Shown here one piece after another: positions 36,792 through 47,500 of a stretch of 64,000 nucleotides of DNA. Below the pieces are notes generated by a model. It had not been told where the DNA came from and ran no database searches. It saw nothing but the letters and a program-made list of their open reading frames with translations. The stretch is taken from contig NZ_BAJX01000005.1 in NCBI RefSeq assembly GCF_000613925.1, forward strand, positions 1-64,000, written 5' to 3'. Position numbers and translations under genes: made by a program. Every line of letters begins with the position of its first letter. The stretch's first letter is position 1. The stretch comes from Prevotella histicola JCM 15637 = DNF00424 (lineage in GTDB: Bacteria; Bacteroidota; Bacteroidia; Bacteroidales; Bacteroidaceae).

Positions 36792-38309
36792 TTAATCGGT
36801 AATCAAGTTCTCACCTGTCATGTCAGAAGGCTGCTCCAAGCCCATGATATGGAGGATAGAAGGAGCCACATCAGCCAGACGACCATCCTTTACAGTTGCT
36901 GAATTGTTGTCAGTAACATAGATAAATGGAACTGGATTCAGTGAGTGAGCAGTGTTAGGTGTACCATCTGGATTGATTGCATTGTCTGCATTACCATGGT
37001 CAGCGATGATGATTACTTCATAACCGTTAGCCTTTGCAGCCTCAACAACATCCTTCACACAGTGGTCAACAGCCCATACAGCCTTTGCAATAGCGTGATA
37101 AACACCTGTATGACCAACCATATCACCGTTTGCAAAGTTCACAACGATGAAGTCATATTCCTGTGTGTTGATTGCACCAACAAGCTTATCTTTCACTATG
37201 TAGGCACTCATCTCTGGCTGTAAGTCGTAGGTTGCAACCTTTGGAGAGGCTACCAAGATACGATCTTCGCCCTCATAAGGCTGTTCCCGACCGCCATTGA
37301 AGAAGAATGTCACGTGTGCATACTTCTCAGTCTCTGCTGTATGAAGCTGGCGTTTACCAAGTCGGCTGAGGTATTCACCCAACGTATCCATTACATTCTC
37401 TTTAGGGAAGAGAACGTGTACACCCTTGAAGTTAGCGTCATATGGAGTCATACAGTAGTACTGCAGGTCCTTAACGGTGTGCATACCCTCATCAGGCATA
37501 TCCTGTTGGGTAAGCACCTGTGTCAATTCCTTTGCACGATCGTTACGGAAATTGATGAAGATGACAACGTCACCTTCCTGGATTGTTCCGTCAACTGATG
37601 AGTTGTTGATTGGCTTGATGAACTCATCTGTGACATCAGCAGCGTAGCTATCCTCAACAGCCTTCACCATATCAGTAGCCTGAACACCCTTACCCTCAAC
37701 GAGAAGGTCATATGCTTCCTTCACACGATTCCATCGTTTGTCGCGATCCATTGCATAGAAACGACCTACAATAGAAGCGATATGTGCACCATTGGCGTCA
37801 CATACCTTCTGAATGTCAGCTATAAAGCCTGCTCCACTATGTGGGTCTGTATCACGACCATCCATAAAACAGTGAACATAAACGTCCTTTAGATTATATT
37901 CCTTACCTATCTCGATGAGCTTGAAGAGGTGATCCAATGAAGAGTGAACGCCACCTGTAGAGGTAAGACCCATCAAATGAAGCTTCTTACCATTCTTCTG
38001 TGCATAGCTATATGCCTCTACAATGCCTGGATTCTTCAGTATATCACCTGTCTGACAAGCCTTATTTATCTTTACTAAGTCCTGATAAACAATACGACCA
38101 GCACCAATATTCAAGTGACCAACCTCTGAATTACCCATCTGACCATCAGGAAGACCAACGTCTTCGCCTGATGCCTGCAACTGAGAGTGTGGACTTACTG
38201 CATTCAAATAATCAAGATATGGAGTTGGAGTGTTGAAGATAACATCTCCCTTACCATGCTTTCCGTTACCCCATCCATCAAGGATCATCAATAAAGCTTT
38301 CTTTGCCAT
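36792..38309 (-). CDS. gpmI: 2,3-bisphosphoglycerate-independent phosphoglycerate mutase
   Basis: Interconverts 3- and 2-phosphoglycerate in glycolysis, using two Mn ions. At 505 residues it has the usual iPGM length. The alkaline-phosphatase-like metal site is visible: D11 in MILDGWG, S61 (phospho-serine) in [14 protein letters not shown], and late [10 protein letters not shown] and [21 protein letters not shown] is the substrate-domain motif. A minus-strand -7 box TATCTTTG is at 38359-38352, 43 bases upstream. Monocistronic with a strong terminator. Confidence 0.97.
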   Translation of the reverse strand: MAKKALLMILDGWGNGKHGKGDVIFNTPTPYLDYLNAVSPHSQLQASGEDVGLPDGQMGNSEVGHLNIGAGRIVYQDLVKINKACQTGDILKNPGIVEAYSYAQKNGKKLHLMGLTSTGGVHSSLDHLFKLIEIGKEYNLKDVYVHCFMDGRDTDPHSGAGFIADIQKVCDANGAHIASIVGRFYAMDRDKRWNRVKEAYDLLVEGKGVQATDMVKAVEDSYAADVTDEFIKPINNSSVDGTIQEGDVVIFINFRNDRAKELTQVLTQQDMPDEGMHTVKDLQYYCMTPYDANFKGVHVLFPKENVMDTLGEYLSRLGKRQLHTAETEKYAHVTFFFNGGREQPYEGEDRILVASPKVATYDLQPEMSAYIVKDKLVGAINTQEYDFIVVNFANGDMVGHTGVYHAIAKAVWAVDHCVKDVVEAAKANGYEVIIIADHGNADNAINPDGTPNTAHSLNPVPFIYVTDNNSATVKDGRLADVAPSILHIMGLEQPSDMTGENLITD

Positions 38310-38351
38310 AGTTTCTTTCCTTATATATATTTACTATTATCTTCGTATCTG

Positions 38352-38359
38352 CAAAGATA
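38352..38359 (-). promoter_or_regulatory. gpmI -7 element
   Basis: Minus-strand TATCTTTG. The -33 position lacks TTTG. Confidence 0.5.
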
Positions 38360-38572
38360 CGATAAAAGTATAAAACCATGGCATAAAGGTATTGGAATTT
38401 TGGGCTTTAAGGACAGAGGATGAAATTAGTGACTTATGTCAATATCGCAATCAAGTGCCAACAAATGCACAGAATCAACCAGTAAAATGATGCCATAATA
38501 TGGAAACGATTCATCCTGTGTGGCACATAAGATTTCGAATACATTGATATCATATCGCTAAAGCACGCATTT

Positions 38573-38697
38573 CTGTTTTGTAATCACAGATATTCGAAGA
38601 CTACAAAACAGCAAAATAAAACCTGTACCGGTGCTTAAACACAATCACACCGCCACAGGTTTATGAAATGCAGATGACAATCATTGGAACTAATCGT
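38573..38697 (-). ncRNA. Candidate structured minus-strand small RNA
   Basis: A minus-strand -7 box TATCTTTG (38710-38703) with ATTG 20 bases upstream could start an RNA near 38697. Downstream is a long hairpin, AAACCTGT and CGGTG with CACCG and ACAGGTTT (38619-38662), then a T-rich tail, which works as a terminator; just beyond is a second perfect 10-bp hairpin CTGTTTTGTA/TACAAAACAG (38573-38582 with 38602-38611). No ORF fits. The RNA could end at about 38610 (90 nt) or include the second hairpin. Orientation and existence are inferred. Confidence 0.4.
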
Positions 38698-38826
38698 CAA
38701 TGCAAAGATAAGTAAGAACGACAGGGAATGCAATAGGATACTTACTCTTGACACACTCTCGACTATCATATTACTGGCTATCAGCTATTTATCATTCTAT
38801 CAAACACCATTTTGACACGATCACCA

Positions 38827-38858
38827 TTTGGCTATATCGTGAATAATCTATACCTTTG
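38827..38858 (+). promoter_or_regulatory. Promoter abutting the start of gene 38864
   Basis: TTTG (38827-38830), 20 bases, TACCTTTG (38851-38858): full consensus. The gene's ATG starts only 6 bases after the -7 box, so the mRNA should be leaderless or nearly so. Confidence 0.8.
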
Positions 38859-38863
38859 CATGC

Positions 38864-40024
38864 ATGAAGAAGAAAATATTTATAGCATTTGTCGGTCTTT
38901 TGTCGTTGCTATCCTGCAGCGAAAAAAAACTTCCGAACTATCCTGCAACGGATGATGGGATTACTCGGATGAGGCTTGACAGTGCATCTTTCTTCACACA
39001 AAGGCACGATACTCGCAATGCGATGTATCAACTGAAAGCAGCAGAAAAGCACCTTTTCAATGTCAATACGGACACGCTGAAGTTCACAACTTATTACCAT
39101 ATTGCCCTACTAAACGCACAGAACGGGGCTTATAAGTTGGCTCTCAACTACTTCAATCACGCTGCAAAGTATGCAAATGACAGTAAACGGAGCCACCGAC
39201 TGTCAGATATTTTCCTTGGAAAAGCTTCCGTTTTCAACCAAATGGGGATGCGTGACTCTGCCTTACAGTATGTGAAGCGAGCAGAATCATTCAAACCTCG
39301 CATCCGAAAAGACCAAGAAGAGAGCATCAAAAACATACGTTCACGAATAGAAAAGCATCAGGTTTTGACGGTATCACCAGAGAAAGACATTGAGATTGTA
39401 CAGATACAGGACCGTTATGAGGTGGCTATGGCACAAAGGGAAGCCCTACAACTACAGCTTTATATAGCCTATCTTCTGATTCTGTTGATACTGGTTACCG
39501 GTGGAATTATCGTATGGTTTCGGCGCAGAATGCACCAGCAACTACTGAATTACCGCAAGCAACAAGAGGAGACGGAGCAGAATATTCAGATGACCCTACA
39601 AAGGAAAGATGCCACAATTGATGAGATGAAGGCTGAGATTGACAGTAAACTCAATGAACTGGAGCAACTAGAAAAGAAGATTCCAACCCACAACAGAGAA
39701 ACAGAAACGTCTGTTTCAATAGAACAAACAAAGTTAGGAATAGATGCTTTGTACACAATTCTCAAAGGTGGGAACATCTCACAGATGGGCAAACGGGAGC
39801 AACAAGCCGTTTGCATGATTATGCCTAACTTTGATTATGACCTTGCTTACATTCTTAACAACCCTCGTTATGCCTTTACTCCTAAGGAAACTTTCTATTA
39901 TATCATGGAGCATAACGGTATGACGGACGAAGAGAAAGCTACTGCTTTCTGCTGTACTGGTCAGGCAATAAGGTCGATAAAGAGTAGAATGAAGAAGAAA
40001 ATGGCTACCTTTGCCAACACATAA
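38864..40024 (+). CDS. Membrane-anchored TPR/coiled-coil regulator-like lipoprotein
   Basis: 386 residues: signal MKKKIFIAFVGLLSLLSC with lipobox Cys18, helical TPR-like repeats (about 45-170: TYYHIALLNAQNGAYKLALN), a TM segment (about 203-222, LILLILVTGGIIVWFRR), a coiled coil (about 225-275), and a C-terminal basic helical domain (AIRSIKSRMKKKMA). This is the layout of Bacteroidales TPR-TM regulators with a cytoplasmic putative DNA-binding end. The signal peptide fixes the start; no upstream Met is in frame. The SGNH hydrolase follows by 36 bases and may be co-transcribed. Confidence 0.7.
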   Translation: MKKKIFIAFVGLLSLLSCSEKKLPNYPATDDGITRMRLDSASFFTQRHDTRNAMYQLKAAEKHLFNVNTDTLKFTTYYHIALLNAQNGAYKLALNYFNHAAKYANDSKRSHRLSDIFLGKASVFNQMGMRDSALQYVKRAESFKPRIRKDQEESIKNIRSRIEKHQVLTVSPEKDIEIVQIQDRYEVAMAQREALQLQLYIAYLLILLILVTGGIIVWFRRRMHQQLLNYRKQQEETEQNIQMTLQRKDATIDEMKAEIDSKLNELEQLEKKIPTHNRETETSVSIEQTKLGIDALYTILKGGNISQMGKREQQAVCMIMPNFDYDLAYILNNPRYAFTPKETFYYIMEHNGMTDEEKATAFCCTGQAIRSIKSRMKKKMATFANT

Positions 40025-40060
40025 ACATAAGAATCAACAACAAATTATATATTCAGGATA

Positions 40061-41299
40061 ATGCAACCACGTAAGATTTTATTCGTTTTATTTACGCTCA
40101 TAACCCTAACTCTCCATGCACAACGTTGGGTTGGAACATGGGCTTGTGCACCACAGACTGTTGACAAGAGCTTCATGCCCTACAACAATCAGATGACTAA
40201 TCGTTCCGTAAGACAGGTAGTAAAGGTCAGTATCGGGGGTGATGTCATCCGACTCCGACTCAGTAATGAGATGTCATCAGAGCCTGTTGAGATTACAAGC
40301 GTATATATTGCAGAAGCACAAGAAAGTGCAGAGATACGTAAAGAGACAGCCCGTTACCTGCAATTCGGCAAGAGACATGGGGTGACGATAGCAGCAGGAA
40401 AAGCTGTATTCTCAGATGCTTTGAAGTTTAATCTCGCTCCTTTAAGCCGTATTGCCATAACCATCAACTATCGGAAAGCGCCAAAGGAACCTACGGTTCA
40501 CATGGGCTCGCGTACTACATCATATATACTACGAGGTATAAGCACTCCCAATACGAACTTTTCAAAAGCCTTTAAGGAAGATCATTGGTTTAACATCTCT
40601 GGCATTGACGTGTATGACCCAACGGCTTCAAGCATAGCAATCCTTGGTAATAGCATCACAGATGGGAAGGGAAGCACAACCAATGCGCAAAACCGATGGC
40701 CTGACTTCATGTCGGAGATCATGAACGCAAACCCAGAGAAAGATCCAGCAAAGAAAGACTGGACGGGAGTATTGAACCTTGGAATAGGTAACAATCGCAT
40801 ACTTTCTGTCGGCCTTGGGGAGCCGGGACGCATACGTTTCGATCGTGATATCCTTGAACAACGCGGGCTACGTGCCGTGATTATCTTTGAAGCAATCAAC
40901 GATATCGGTACTTCAAAGGCTCCAGACGAGACATCCCGACAGCTGATTGAAGCTTATCATGTGATGATTTCCAAAGCTAAAGCACGCGGTCTGAAGGTGT
41001 ATATGGGCACCATAACACCATTCCGTGGATGTAAAAGCTACTTCACAGAGGAACGTGAAAAAGCAAGAAAAGTTGTCAATGACTGGATCAGAACTACAAA
41101 GGAGATAGACGGTTTCATTGACTTCGATGCCTTGATGCGTGACCCTTCAGAGCCTGAACAATTGCGAAAGGAATGGCAGAGTGGCGACTGGTTACATCCG
41201 AATCCTGATGGTTATAAGATGATGGGAGAGTTTGCTGCAAAACAGTTAAGCAAGCAAGCTACTCCAGGAAATGGTTTCTCAACTGTTACCGTCCGCTAA
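40061..41299 (+). CDS. Exported SGNH/GDSL-family esterase
   Basis: 412 residues with a signal peptide (MQPRKILFVLFTLITLTLHA) and an N-terminal beta domain (WVGTWACAPQ to about 170) typical of GDSL-like exported lipase/esterases. The catalytic block shows S198 in ILGNSITDG, NDIG with the oxyanion Asn, and D376-x-x-H379 in DWLHPNPDGYK. It probably removes acyl groups, such as acetyl, from carbohydrates in the periplasm or outside. Substrate cannot be told from sequence. Located 36 bases after the regulator-like gene. Confidence 0.88.
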   Translation: MQPRKILFVLFTLITLTLHAQRWVGTWACAPQTVDKSFMPYNNQMTNRSVRQVVKVSIGGDVIRLRLSNEMSSEPVEITSVYIAEAQESAEIRKETARYLQFGKRHGVTIAAGKAVFSDALKFNLAPLSRIAITINYRKAPKEPTVHMGSRTTSYILRGISTPNTNFSKAFKEDHWFNISGIDVYDPTASSIAILGNSITDGKGSTTNAQNRWPDFMSEIMNANPEKDPAKKDWTGVLNLGIGNNRILSVGLGEPGRIRFDRDILEQRGLRAVIIFEAINDIGTSKAPDETSRQLIEAYHVMISKAKARGLKVYMGTITPFRGCKSYFTEEREKARKVVNDWIRTTKEIDGFIDFDALMRDPSEPEQLRKEWQSGDWLHPNPDGYKMMGEFAAKQLSKQATPGNGFSTVTVR

Positions 41300-41662
41300 A
41301 ACGCAAACAAAACACAGATTATTGGTAGTCTGCTTTCAGGTAAAGGACACTTCATTATATATCAAATTAGAACCTCTGTATCAACTAATGCAGAGTATTT
41401 GTTTGTGTTTCAGAGCTTTTCTAATTGTACATTATGCACATAACAGACATGCCTTGCGATGGTGTTGAATATGAAAAACGCTTGGTGTTTACCAACAACT
41501 CAACAGGCGATGAGTAGCGACACCAGTGGTGATGGACTACAACACAACGGTAGAAAGGAGAAAAATATGTTATTTTCCACCACCTAAAGCTTTGCAATAA
41601 GACATAGACGAATTCCTAATACAGGGAATAATTATCAGACAATAATATGTCATGACATACGG
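41300..41662. other. Intergenic segment without recognised features
   Basis: Gap between the SGNH hydrolase and the WYL gene. Short ORFs here have no homologue I recognise and no promoter. No clear terminator of the hydrolase was found. Confidence 0.4.
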
Positions 41663-41697
41663 AAAAAGCACCACTGGGAATGCCAATGGTGCTTTTT
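41663..41697. terminator. Terminator overlapping the WYL gene stop codon
   Basis: AAAAAGCACCA pairs with TGGTGCTTTTT (41687-41697); A-run left, T-run right, so it can act on both strands. Its right end touches the WYL stop codon. Confidence 0.8.
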
Positions 41698-42659
41698 CAG
41701 CTTATAAAAGAGCCACCCGAGAGGCTCTCAAGTTTACAAATCCGTATATATACTTTATACATTCTTCTCTGCCAAGCATCTATCTCCTTCCGCATATATG
41801 CCCTAAAATCATCTCCTTCCACAATGTCGATGTCCCTGAAAAGTCCCAAAACGAACCTACCAAGTCCACGATAGTCGCAGACATCTATGTCAAGTATCCA
41901 CTTTCCATCCCCATCTGGCGTTATATACTTGGTCCCTTGAGGAAATTCTTCTATGAAAAGATTGCGAGATAACAGACCTAAATGCAGCCTCACGTGATGT
42001 CGTTCCTCCCCACTGAACATAAAGATATCAGTGAAGACCTGCCTGTGTTTATCTTCATGTAGCCATGAAGTATCTAGCTCTTCAATATCTTCCATGCGTG
42101 AAACCTTGAATGTTTTATTCGTATGAGTAAGTAACTCATGGCAGCGAACATCCTGATTATCATTCAAGAGTAGGAATGGTTCAACAATACGATCACGTAC
42201 TGAACAGCTATTAGGACTAGAGTAGCCTATGAGACGGACCATTTTCTTACGTTCCATAGCACGCTTCAAGACTTTCAGATTACTCTCCATCTGCTTGCGA
42301 ATGGGTGAATTAGCAACCACAGAAAAGTCATAAGCATTCTCCAACTTCTTCCTTAATTGATTAGCAGTATCACTATCTTTGCCTATCATCTGCAGCAGAC
42401 TGTAGATTGTCTTCACCTCTGCTTCGGAGAATTGTACCGCTTGTAACAGGTCAATAAAGAATGGTGAACGCCTGTCAATATGGTAACAGCCTTCATTCTT
42501 AAAGATGATAAAGCCTGCTTGCTTGAGGAAATCAAGCAAGTAATAGAAGTTACGACGTGACAAATCCATTTTCTCACACAGCTCATTTACCGTATAACTA
42601 GACGAATCGGACAAGAGAATCAACAGTTCTAACTGCTTCTTGAGTTTATCAAATCTCAT
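41697..42659 (-). CDS. WYL-domain HTH transcriptional regulator
   Basis: 320 residues: N-terminal winged HTH (about 1-60, YTVNELCEKMDLSRRNFYYL), a middle region, and a WYL-type domain (about 140-230: VRLIGYSSPNSCSVRDRIVEP with FLLLNDNQDVRCHEL) plus WCX-like C-terminus ending in FVLGLFRDIDIVEGDDF. WYL proteins sense nucleic acid or small ligands and regulate stress or mobile-element genes in several phyla. It is downstream of the first susD but separated by a terminator, so control of the SusCD genes is not shown. Confidence 0.85.
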   Translation of the reverse strand: MRFDKLKKQLELLILLSDSSSYTVNELCEKMDLSRRNFYYLLDFLKQAGFIIFKNEGCYHIDRRSPFFIDLLQAVQFSEAEVKTIYSLLQMIGKDSDTANQLRKKLENAYDFSVVANSPIRKQMESNLKVLKRAMERKKMVRLIGYSSPNSCSVRDRIVEPFLLLNDNQDVRCHELLTHTNKTFKVSRMEDIEELDTSWLHEDKHRQVFTDIFMFSGEERHHVRLHLGLLSRNLFIEEFPQGTKYITPDGDGKWILDIDVCDYRGLGRFVLGLFRDIDIVEGDDFRAYMRKEIDAWQRRMYKVYIRICKLESLSGGSFIS

Positions 42660-42750
42660 AATTAAGGCATTATATACTGTAGATATAACGGTAGAAGTGG
42701 TACTTTTATTAATTCAAGGTCAACCTTTTTGTTAATAAAACAACAAAAGA

Positions 42751-42775
42751 CGGATAAGAGAAAGTCCCTTATCCG
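42751..42775 (-). terminator. Terminator of SusCD system 1
   Basis: CGGATAAG pairs with CTTATCCG (42768-42775) over a 9-base loop; T-rich tail on the minus strand. Located 78 bases after the susD stop. Confidence 0.8.
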
Positions 42776-42852
42776 CCTTTTATTCATTGATCCTTACATC
42801 CTTAATGGAGTAAGAACAGTATTATCACATGGGAGATCTTGTCAAAAGAATA

Positions 42853-44469
42853 TTACTCTTTCACAAGGTCATTGTAATCAATTTCATCCTGAGGATATAC
42901 CCAAGTCCACTTGTTACCAGCATCAGCTGGGATCGTAAGTGATACTGTTGGGTGTGCATTACCACCTTCAGCAAAGGAGTGACGTACCACAGGTATGTTC
43001 CAACGCTTGTAGTCGCTCCATGCAAAACCTTCTCCCCAGAGCTCTACTTCACGATAATCCTTAATCTCATCAAAGAGATCCTGACCAGTCTTAGTACATG
43101 TATAACCTGGTGTACGGTCAGTAGAAGCATTTAAACGAACCAATGCAGCCTGTGCATCAGCAGTGTTTCCAAGGAAGTAATTAGCCTCAGCTTCTATGAG
43201 AACCATCTCGCTGGAACGTATGAAAGGAACATAACTAACACCTGGAAGGGTGGTTACCCAGAACTTCATATGCCCATCCAAATAGATAACCTTTGAAGCA
43301 TAAGCAGCTGGAAGACCTGGAAGCTGATGAGCCTTAACAATAGCTTTAGCCTCTTCAAGCACGTTCTTATTACCTAAACCAATGATACCATTCTCCTGAT
43401 CAACCTGTTTGTTATCAGTAATATCAATACTAGTGAACTTATCTTGAGTGATAAAGAGCTCCTTACGAGCGTCATCATTCGGAATACGATTAATCAATTC
43501 ATGACCAATTGTACCTGCTCCAGTAGACTTCTTAGTTGCATTATTACCATTACAAGCATCTGATGCACCAAAAGCCCAGTACCATAACTGCTCTGTGTCA
43601 CCACCATAACTACCAAAGATCCACTCCTTTGTTGGCTTATAGAAGCCGCCTGCATATTCACTTCTGTTCATAAGAGGACGATTCACTTCAGCCAATTTCG
43701 CCTGTGCTAACGCTGTTGCATAATCCTGACGGGTCAATGCTGCACGTGCATAAACGGCATGAGCCGTGTTCACATCGGCTATCCAGCAACGAGAAGCATC
43801 ACGTGTCTGACCACTCTCTGTAAAGAGTTGAATAGCTTCCTCACAGTCTTTATATATCTGTTGATAGACTTCTGCAAGAGTAGAAGCTTTCAGTTCACCT
43901 GTTGATAAGTCAAGACGTATAGGTAAACCTCGCGTTGAACCATTGTTACTATCTTGCCAACGATAACAGAAATAATGAACAAGTTTCTCATAAGCATAGG
44001 CACGGAAGGTGAGCGCTGATGCCTTTAAGAACTTTTTATCAGCCTCTGGACCTTTTGCTTCATCAATGTTTAAGATAAAAGCATTGGCGTTTGTAATAAT
44101 CTGATAGTAATATGCCCAGGCATAAGAGTCGTACTTTGTCGTTGCACGATCATGCCATTCCTGATTATGAAGGGGTGAGAGACCTGGTGCATAGTAGTTA
44201 TAATTGTAATTCTGACTTGGTATGTTCTCATAATAACGGATGATGGCATTCTCGCCAGCGAAGCCCTGTCCATACTGTCCTTGCTGTACACTCATCACCT
44301 TTGCAATACCATTCAAGGTACTACGTGCATTGTTTGTCGTCGCATATGCAGCCTGTGGACTAATTGATTCAGATGGTGCTGTATCAAGATACCCATCCGT
44401 ACAAGAGACCACCATCATTGATGCTACAGACAAAAGACCTATCGTGAGTTTGTTAATTGGATATTTCAT
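42853..44469 (-). CDS. SusD-like outer-membrane nutrient-binding lipoprotein (system 1)
   Basis: From Met 44469 the product has 538 residues: signal MKYPINKLTIGLLSVASMM with lipobox Cys23 (VVSCTDG). It has the SusD/RagB layout with a TPR-rich N-terminal half (SALTFRAYAYEKLVHYFCYR) and a C-terminal RagB/SusD region with VELWGEGFAWSDYKRWNIP. Surface SusD closes over the SusC barrel as a lid and binds the substrate. The frame is open to 44568, inside susC, but only the later Met gives a signal peptide. It is the second gene of the pair, 31 bases after susC. Confidence 0.93.
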   Translation of the reverse strand: MKYPINKLTIGLLSVASMMVVSCTDGYLDTAPSESISPQAAYATTNNARSTLNGIAKVMSVQQGQYGQGFAGENAIIRYYENIPSQNYNYNYYAPGLSPLHNQEWHDRATTKYDSYAWAYYYQIITNANAFILNIDEAKGPEADKKFLKASALTFRAYAYEKLVHYFCYRWQDSNNGSTRGLPIRLDLSTGELKASTLAEVYQQIYKDCEEAIQLFTESGQTRDASRCWIADVNTAHAVYARAALTRQDYATALAQAKLAEVNRPLMNRSEYAGGFYKPTKEWIFGSYGGDTEQLWYWAFGASDACNGNNATKKSTGAGTIGHELINRIPNDDARKELFITQDKFTSIDITDNKQVDQENGIIGLGNKNVLEEAKAIVKAHQLPGLPAAYASKVIYLDGHMKFWVTTLPGVSYVPFIRSSEMVLIEAEANYFLGNTADAQAALVRLNASTDRTPGYTCTKTGQDLFDEIKDYREVELWGEGFAWSDYKRWNIPVVRHSFAEGGNAHPTVSLTIPADAGNKWTWVYPQDEIDYNDLVKE

Positions 44470-44500
44470 ATTATATCTTTTATTTAGGTTCATGTAAATA

Positions 44501-47500
44501 TTAGAGATTAACTGTGACTCCAAAGTTGAATACCCGAGCAGTAACATATGTATCATTGCTACTACCACTGAAGCTATATTGTGGGTTCAATCCCTTACGT
44601 GATGTAACGGTAAAGAGGTTCTCTACACCTGCTTTCAGGGAGACGCCACCCAGTCCACACTTATCTACCCAAGCCTTAGGGAGGCGATAAGAAAGCACGA
44701 TATTCTTCATAACAAGGTAAGAAGAGCTTGTTAACCAACGGTCACTAGCAGCATTATTGTCATTACTCTGAGAGTAATTAAGTGCTGGAATACCATTCGG
44801 ATCAATGCGATCAGGTGATGTTGCTGTCATACCAGCAGGCACTCCCTTCCATGAAGACAGTGCATCCTTGTGCAAAGCACTGGCAGATGTAGCAGAACCA
44901 GCACTCATCAATGACTGATAAGGACCATCCATCGTCTTTCCACCAAGGCTGTAAGTCATCAAGATATTAAGACTTAAATCCTTCCAACGCAGGTTAGAAC
45001 CGAATGAGCCATAGACAGATGGCAGTGCTGTACCAGCCCATACACGACGTGCATAGGTCGTTGTAGTAACATATTCCTTACCATTGATATCAACAACAGC
45101 ACCTGCAGCGCGAGCCGAAGTAGCCTTATCCATATCAATATCATAGAGTGACTGACCCGTCATCTGATCTACACCAGCAAAGTGATAAGTGTACCATTCA
45201 TAGGCAGAATGTCCTTCAGAATAATTCTGTTGACCATGAAGAATATCCTTTCTACCAGGTAATTTGATTACTTTATTGTTCAATGTTGTAGCATCAAATG
45301 CTAAGTTCCACGTCCAATCTTTCGAACGAACAACATCTCCGTTCACCATAAACTCGAAACCACGGTTAGAGATTGTACCAATATTCTGATACTGACTGAG
45401 GTTTGTTAGGGCATCTCCATAGAAAGAACCAGCTGACAATGGGAAGCGAACCTGGAACAACAAGTCCTTTGAACGCTTATCAAAATAACCGATACTGAAG
45501 TTCACACGATTAAAGACTGTACCTTCAACGCCGAGGTCAAAGGTCTGGGTTGTCTCCCATCTGAGGTTATCAGCCGCCAACTTCTGACGTATCAAGGCTG
45601 GTTCTCCAGCATTCTTCTTGATATAATAAAGTCCCTGATAGCCATAATAGTCTACTGCTGCATCATTTCCAACTTCACCATATGAAGCACGAGCACGCAG
45701 AGCATCAACCCATTTTACTTTCTTCATGAACTCTTCTTTCTTAATATTCCAGTTCAAACCAAAGGAGAAGAAGTTACCCCAACGCTTATCCTTATGGAAC
45801 TTAGAAGAGCCATCACGACGATAAGAGAAGTCAACAAAGTACTTATCAGCATAATTATAACGAGCACGTCCGAGATAAGACTCTGTTCTATAATCCTCAT
45901 TATAACCACCAGTAGTTGCATTCTGAACGAAGTTATTCAGCACTAACAGACCGTCAATTGCGGCATCTGTATTCATCAGACTTGAATATCTAACCTTCCA
46001 GCTATAGTTCTCGTGACCGAGAAGTACATCAATATGATGATCTCCAAATTCATGTTCCCATGTCAAAAGTTCCTGTCCTGTATAGGAATTGAACTGAGAA
46101 ATTCTCGCCTTCAAACGTCCATTGTTACCAGCACCATCACCGATATTAGGGTTATCATAGGACTGTTTATTAGAGTTAGCATGCTTCATGCTCACCTTAC
46201 CCAAGAAAGAGAAGCCGTAAGGCAATGTGATCTTTCCATAAATCAGACCATCAAGTACATTTCTACGGTTCTTGTCATTATCATGTCGTAGCTCATAAGC
46301 TATATTACGGTTCGACAGGTACTGAGAGGTAACATCAAATTGTGGATTCCCATCTGCGTCCAAGACGTAAGAACCATCTGCATTATGGAGATAATAAGGA
46401 TAGATTGGTGCCATGTAACGGGTTACATAGAAAGGATTACCATACATAGAACCAGAAGCATTACTATTATAGTTCTGGATGGCAGAAGTACCAGAAAGGT
46501 TCATACCTAACTCCAGCCACTTGTTTGCATTATAAGTAGTATTAATACGACCAGTGAATCTTTCATAGCCAGAATTAATGATATAACCATGCTCATTCAG
46601 GTATCCTGCAGAAGAATAGACATTGAACTTATCGCTAGAAACAGCAGCAGAGACATTATACTCCTGTCGATGACCTGTACGTTCAATAGGTTTCTGCCAG
46701 TCAAGATCAGTATATTCAGGACGCATGTGGGCTATCAGCTTGCCATTAGCATCAAAGAGCGCATCTTCAGGACCATCATAGATATTCCATTTCTTCTTCA
46801 AAAGGTTCTTGGTTGCATATGCTGCGGCATCTGCCTCACTAGTAATACGCAAAGCTTTATTAGACAAAGCATAATTCTTATAAGCCATCCATGATGCTTC
46901 CATCCACTCATCAGGTCCTAAACGGTCATACTCGGGGATACCACGTCTATAGAATCCTTGGTCAACCTTCAATGTAATAATAGGCTTAGAAGCATACTTG
47001 GCCTTCTTAGTAGTAATAAGAACAACACCATTTGCTGCTCTGTTACCATAGAGAGCAGCAGAAGAAGCATCCTTTAAGATAGACACTGACTCTATATCGT
47101 TAGGGTTCAACTCAGCAATATTGCCAGAGTATGCCGTACCATCAACAATATACAGAGGCTGATCAGCACCACTTACCAACGTTCCTACACCACGTATGTG
47201 AATCTTTGGAGCTTGTCCAGGCTCACCATACGTATTGTTAACCTGTACACCAGGCGCTGCTCCCTCCAAAGCACCAGTCACTGACGTACTGATACGATCA
47301 GAGATTTTCTTCGAATCAACCACTGCTACAGAACCAGTAATTGACTGTCGTTTAGCTGTACCATAAGCGACAACAACGACTTCATCAAGGTTCTTGTTAT
47401 CAGGGTCCAACGTAATTTTCATATGGGCAGTTGCCGTAACAGTCTTTGTGTTCATACCAACGTATGAAACAACCAACTTTGATCCTACTGATGTTGACAG

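Noticed and set aside
41652..41972. 106-residue plus-strand ORF over the WYL gene end
   Set aside because: Overlaps a terminator and the antisense of a convincing gene.
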